Part shown: piece by piece, positions 61,203 through 64,000 of the stretch
Layout of the letters: each line of letters opens with the position of its first letter
Position numbering within the stretch: position 1 is the stretch's first letter
Assembly: GCA_945882095.1 (NCBI GenBank)
Contig: CAMCWF010000004.1
Location: forward strand, 102,939 to 166,938
Direction of reading: 5' to 3'
Origin: Chryseobacterium gleum
Lineage (GTDB): Bacteria > Bacteroidota > Bacteroidia > Flavobacteriales_D > Crocinitomicaceae
Length of the DNA: 64,000 nt
Translations under genes and position numbers: made by a program
The notes under the pieces: generated by a model
What the model was told of the DNA's origin: nothing
The model's database searches: none
Seen by the model: only the letters and a program-made list of their open reading frames with translations

Positions 61203-64000
61203 CTAAGGAAGTACAGTCAAATGTCCTGAGGCTACCTTGCCATCGTTTGTAGTGATCTTGTAAAAATACACACCTGGTGAGAGATTTTCCCCTTTGATAT
61301 CCTTCCCTGCAAAAGGTGCTGATGCATTGTTCATTTCATACACAACCACGCCCCATCTGCTTAAGATGATTAAGTCGAAGGAAGTACAATCCAAAAATAA
61401 ATTCGAAAAAGTCAATGCATCATTGATTCCGTCTCCATTGGGTGTAATTACATTCGGAATGTCCAAATTATCCAAGGTCACAGAAGGCAAGATGGTAAAT
61501 GGAAGTTGTGCGCTAAAGTCACAGTTATTGGTTCCTTCAATGTTAACCGTAGCGATGTAATTTCCAGCGTTGGCAAAAACGTGTTCAAATATGGGGAAAG
61601 CAAAATTCCCTTCGCCCGGAATACTCCAATACAATTGGTTGAAAGTATAATTTCCTAAGTTAAGAGCTACACTGAAGTTTGCCAATTGCCCGCATTGAGG
61701 ATCGATTTGTGGATTTAGCACAGGAACAGAAACAATCGTAAATGAAGTGGTGTCAACCGTGCTGCATCCTTCCGCGCTCGTAACCGTCAGCGAAGCTGTG
61801 TAAAAACCAACAGAATCAAATGGATGCGTCCCGTTTCCTGCCAAAACATTTTGACCATCCCCATATTGAAGGTTGTAGGTGCAGTTGGCATTTGGAGGCA
61901 CATTGCTGTTCCAGCTAAGTTGTGAGGTGAAGATGGCAGTCTGTCCATCGCATTGTGGCGTAACCGTTAACAAAGATACTGGGAAGGGATGAAAGGTGAT
62001 GGAGAAGGTGTCCGTTGCCAAGCAACCGTTGTTGGTGGTGAGGACTGCCCAATAGTTTTCTACGGAATAAGCGCCAGAGGTTGCTGTAATGTTGGACATG
62101 GTGATTCCACTGCCAAGGTTCCCGTTTGCATTGTACCAAGCAACGTTTTGCATGCTATCCATAACATCTGTTTGAAATACAGCTGCAAATCCGATGGAAT
62201 CGCCACAGATTTCTGATAAGCCATTGTACTGAACGGTTGGTGAAGTGTAAACCATAATGGTATCAAACGTAGTAGGAGAAATGCATGCACCTAAATTGGA
62301 GGTAAGGTTAATAGGGTAGGAGCCTGGAGCCAATTGGGAAACTTCAATGGAGTCGTTCTGAAACAAAGTTCCATTGTCGAAGTCCCAATTAAATGTAAAC
62401 TGACCATTTAAAGAAGTCGAAGCGAACAAAGTATCGCCAAAACAAAGTGGACTGTTCGTAACGATGTTAGGTGCATTGGGCGTGGAAATGATATTGATGG
62501 CTACCGTGTCGGGCAAAAGTTCACAGGCGCCAACGGAGTATCCCGATATCACATAACTTCCAGATTGATTTGGATTCACGTTGTTAAGCTGCAATGAAGC
62601 TCCGCTGGATGTAAATCCATTTGGACCTGTCCAATTGTAGGTGGCTCCGGGTAAGGAATCTGTAGCCAGCTGTAAGGTGTCGCCGCTGCAAAGCAAATCT
62701 CCACTGGCTTCAATTTCATATTTAAAGGACGCAAAATCACTAAAATACCCGTAGCGACAACCTGAGCTTGATCCGCCATGAATGACCCCAAGGTGAAATT
62801 TGCTACTTGGATTTTCTAAGCGGCTGGCTTGAAGCACGCCAATAAATCCACTTCCGTCCAATTGCGCATACATCCAATTGTTATTAGTTCCCGGTACGGG
62901 TTGAAAAATGCCAGGACCAACATTCGCTGGTGAACCATTTAAGGTAAATGAATTTTCTCCGCCTGCAGGCACAAGAATATTCATCGCAAAAAACTCATTC
63001 GTAGAACGTACAAAGGCTACAGTGCTTGAACCTGTACAGACTACGGGAGGAACGATTGCGCCTCCTACCTCGCAACCAAATCCTGTGGCGTGCAACACAT
63101 ATACGGGTTGATCCGCTTGTATGTAGGCCGTTGGATTGGATTGGGTATGCACATAGAGGTTTGTGGCATTCAAGGTGCCCACATTTACCCCATCAATGGT
63201 AAGTTGCGTGTTATTCTGTGTAGCAACGATATATACCTTGTCTGGACCATTCAAATATCCTTTGAGTGTTACATATTCTTTACCTGTAACAAGAACGGGG
63301 ATCGTTTGGTCTCCCATTAAATCGGCACAGCCGCCATAAGGCGCGCCTGACATCGAATCATCTTTTATGGTAACAGCGATGGGTTTGTTGGCAACAATGG
63401 TGGAACCTGAAAGGTGAGAATTTCCTGCAATGCCGGCTGCTTCAGCGCTAAAGGTTTCTCCTGCGTTTAATACAATGGTAAACGGTACACCTGCAGCTTG
63501 ACCTACGATGGCATTTGAGGGGATAATGGTAATGCTGGTATTATTTTGTGTCGCAACTATGTCAAAACCTGAGCGCGCATAATTGGCGTTGTTCAAAAAC
63601 GTTTGAGCAGAAACGATAAAATTGGTACCTAACGCATTTCTTCCTTTTAACGTGAAAATATCGGGATTGCAATTGCATGACGTCACCACTTCGTAATAAG
63701 CCATAATGGGCGCGGTTGCTTTAATTCTGAATCCGTAATTCAGCACCGAATTCGCGGGTTTATTTTCAATCATGTCAATCCAAGGCGTGAGGTCCAAGGT
63801 TTGCGCTGCGTTAGCGCCAAGGTTGATTATTTGTGGCGGAAAACCTGGGTTGGCTGGTTGGGAAATGGTAATGGTGGAAGGGGTTGCGAGTGTCGCGAAA
63901 CGAAAAACAATCGGGCGATCCCCATGACTTTGAGCCACTTCTGGCGCAACAAACCAAAATAAGGTGTCCAATTGCGCAAAAGAAATGCCACTTTGCAACA
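61203..64000 (-). CDS. T9SS surface protein with IgGFc-binding-like region (5' end outside window)
   Basis: Large secreted protein, at least 932 residues; its signal peptide is cut by the right edge (the visible LQSGISFAQ is probably its end). The first 350 residues carry the pattern of IgGFc-binding-type proteins, with GTNFIVSAQTF, IVATQNNTSITIIP and GKEYVTLKGYLNG. Then come several PKD/immunoglobulin-like folds with repeated CSGDTLQLATD and CFGDTLFAST starts, and a C-terminal gliding-type domain: VITPNGDGINDALTF to GVYFYKITTNDGKVASGHL. Cargo of this class uses a PorP/SprF partner such as the one at 42894, if none is nearer off the edge. Convergent with fic, eight bases apart. Confidence 0.85.
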   Translation of the reverse strand, partial: LQSGISFAQLDTLFWFVAPEVAQSHGDRPIVFRFATLATPSTITISQPANPGFPPQIINLGANAAQTLDLTPWIDMIENKPANSVLNYGFRIKATAPIMAYYEVVTSCNCNPDIFTLKGRNALGTNFIVSAQTFLNNANYARSGFDIVATQNNTSITIIPSNAIVGQAAGVPFTIVLNAGETFSAEAAGIAGNSHLSGSTIVANKPIAVTIKDDSMSGAPYGGCADLMGDQTIPVLVTGKEYVTLKGYLNGPDKVYIVATQNNTQLTIDGVNVGTLNATNLYVHTQSNPTAYIQADQPVYVLHATGFGCEVGGAIVPPVVCTGSSTVAFVRSTNEFFAMNILVPAGGENSFTLNGSPANVGPGIFQPVPGTNNNWMYAQLDGSGFIGVLQASRLENPSSKFHLGVIHGGSSSGCRYGYFSDFASFKYEIEASGDLLCSGDTLQLATDSLPGATYNWTGPNGFTSSGASLQLNNVNPNQSGSYVISGYSVGACELLPDTVAINIISTPNAPNIVTNSPLCFGDTLFASTSLNGQFTFNWDFDNGTLFQNDSIEVSQLAPGSYPINLTSNLGACISPTTFDTIMVYTSPTVQYNGLSEICGDSIGFAAVFQTDVMDSMQNVAWYNANGNLGSGITMSNITATSGAYSVENYWAVLTTNNGCLATDTFSITFHPFPVSLLTVTPQCDGQTAIFTSQLSWNSNVPPNANCTYNLQYGDGQNVLAGNGTHPFDSVGFYTASLTVTSAEGCSTVDTTSFTIVSVPVLNPQIDPQCGQLANFSVALNLGNYTFNQLYWSIPGEGNFAFPIFEHVFANAGNYIATVNIEGTNNCDFSAQLPFTILPSVTLDNLDIPNVITPNGDGINDALTFSNLFLDCTSFDLIILSRWGVVVYEMNNASAPFAGKDIKGENLSPGVYFYKITTNDGKVASGHLTVLP

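Noticed and set aside
1..64000. CRISPR arrays, tRNA/rRNA genes, insertion sequences, riboswitches
   Set aside because: Intergenic gaps are short and were read on both strands; none shows spaced direct repeats, cloverleaf halves, transposase motifs or a riboswitch core.

Overview
The window is chromosomal DNA of a Bacteroidota bacterium, most likely a flavobacterium close to Fluviicola/Crocinitomicaceae. The evidence is a short 288-residue housekeeping sigma factor, many promoters matching the Bacteroidota -7 element TAnnTTTG, gliding/type IX secretion (T9SS) C-terminal sorting domains, a PorP/SprF-like and PorE-like pair, a sphingolipid-type alpha-oxoamine synthase and a long GAPDH. The genus assignment is inference. 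No rRNA, tRNA, CRISPR array, insertion sequence or prophage was seen.

Layout. 1-10.6 kb: gyrA (cut by the left edge) diverges from clpC; a bidirectional terminator separates clpC from a leftward block holding an alpha-oxoamine synthase, GAPDH, rpoD and htrA. 10.7-18.4 kb: six rightward genes joined by start/stop overlaps, namely dapF, an acetyltransferase, mltG, a glycosylasparaginase, a GH2 beta-mannosidase and a TonB-dependent receptor. The last three look like a small unit for dismantling the core of N-glycans. 18.5-29.3 kb: leftward genes for a polysaccharide deacetylase-like protein, wecB, radC, gcvT, efp, a long RluA-type pseudouridine synthase, cvfB, a secreted protein, rpe and an L,D-transpeptidase. 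29.3-39.7 kb: rhomboid protease and class IV aminotransferase, then leftward secA, a DUF2520-like gene and a kdsC-like gene, then rightward guaA, a LysM/binding protein and hemF.

39.7-56 kb is the cell-surface region. A gliding-type PKD protein, a PorP/SprF-like protein, a PorE-like OmpA protein and a small membrane protein form one unit. After an FAD-linked oxidase on the other strand, a thiolase is followed by a lipoprotein, an outer-membrane barrel, two T9SS cargo proteins and an FkbM methyltransferase, all with overlapping or abutting ends. The methyltransferase has a run of 12 A immediately after its start codon.

56-61.2 kb is accessory. After about 460 bp with no recognisable gene come an HDAC-like deacetylase diverging from a von Willebrand A protein, an unrecognised protein with two cysteine pairs and a probable winged-helix tail, a small secreted protein, and a Fic AMP-transferase preceded by a palindromic operator-like array. 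The deacetylase/VWA/cysteine-protein group is the best candidate for an undescribed system, though its function cannot be read from sequence alone. The right edge cuts a large T9SS-type surface protein with an IgGFc-binding-like region.
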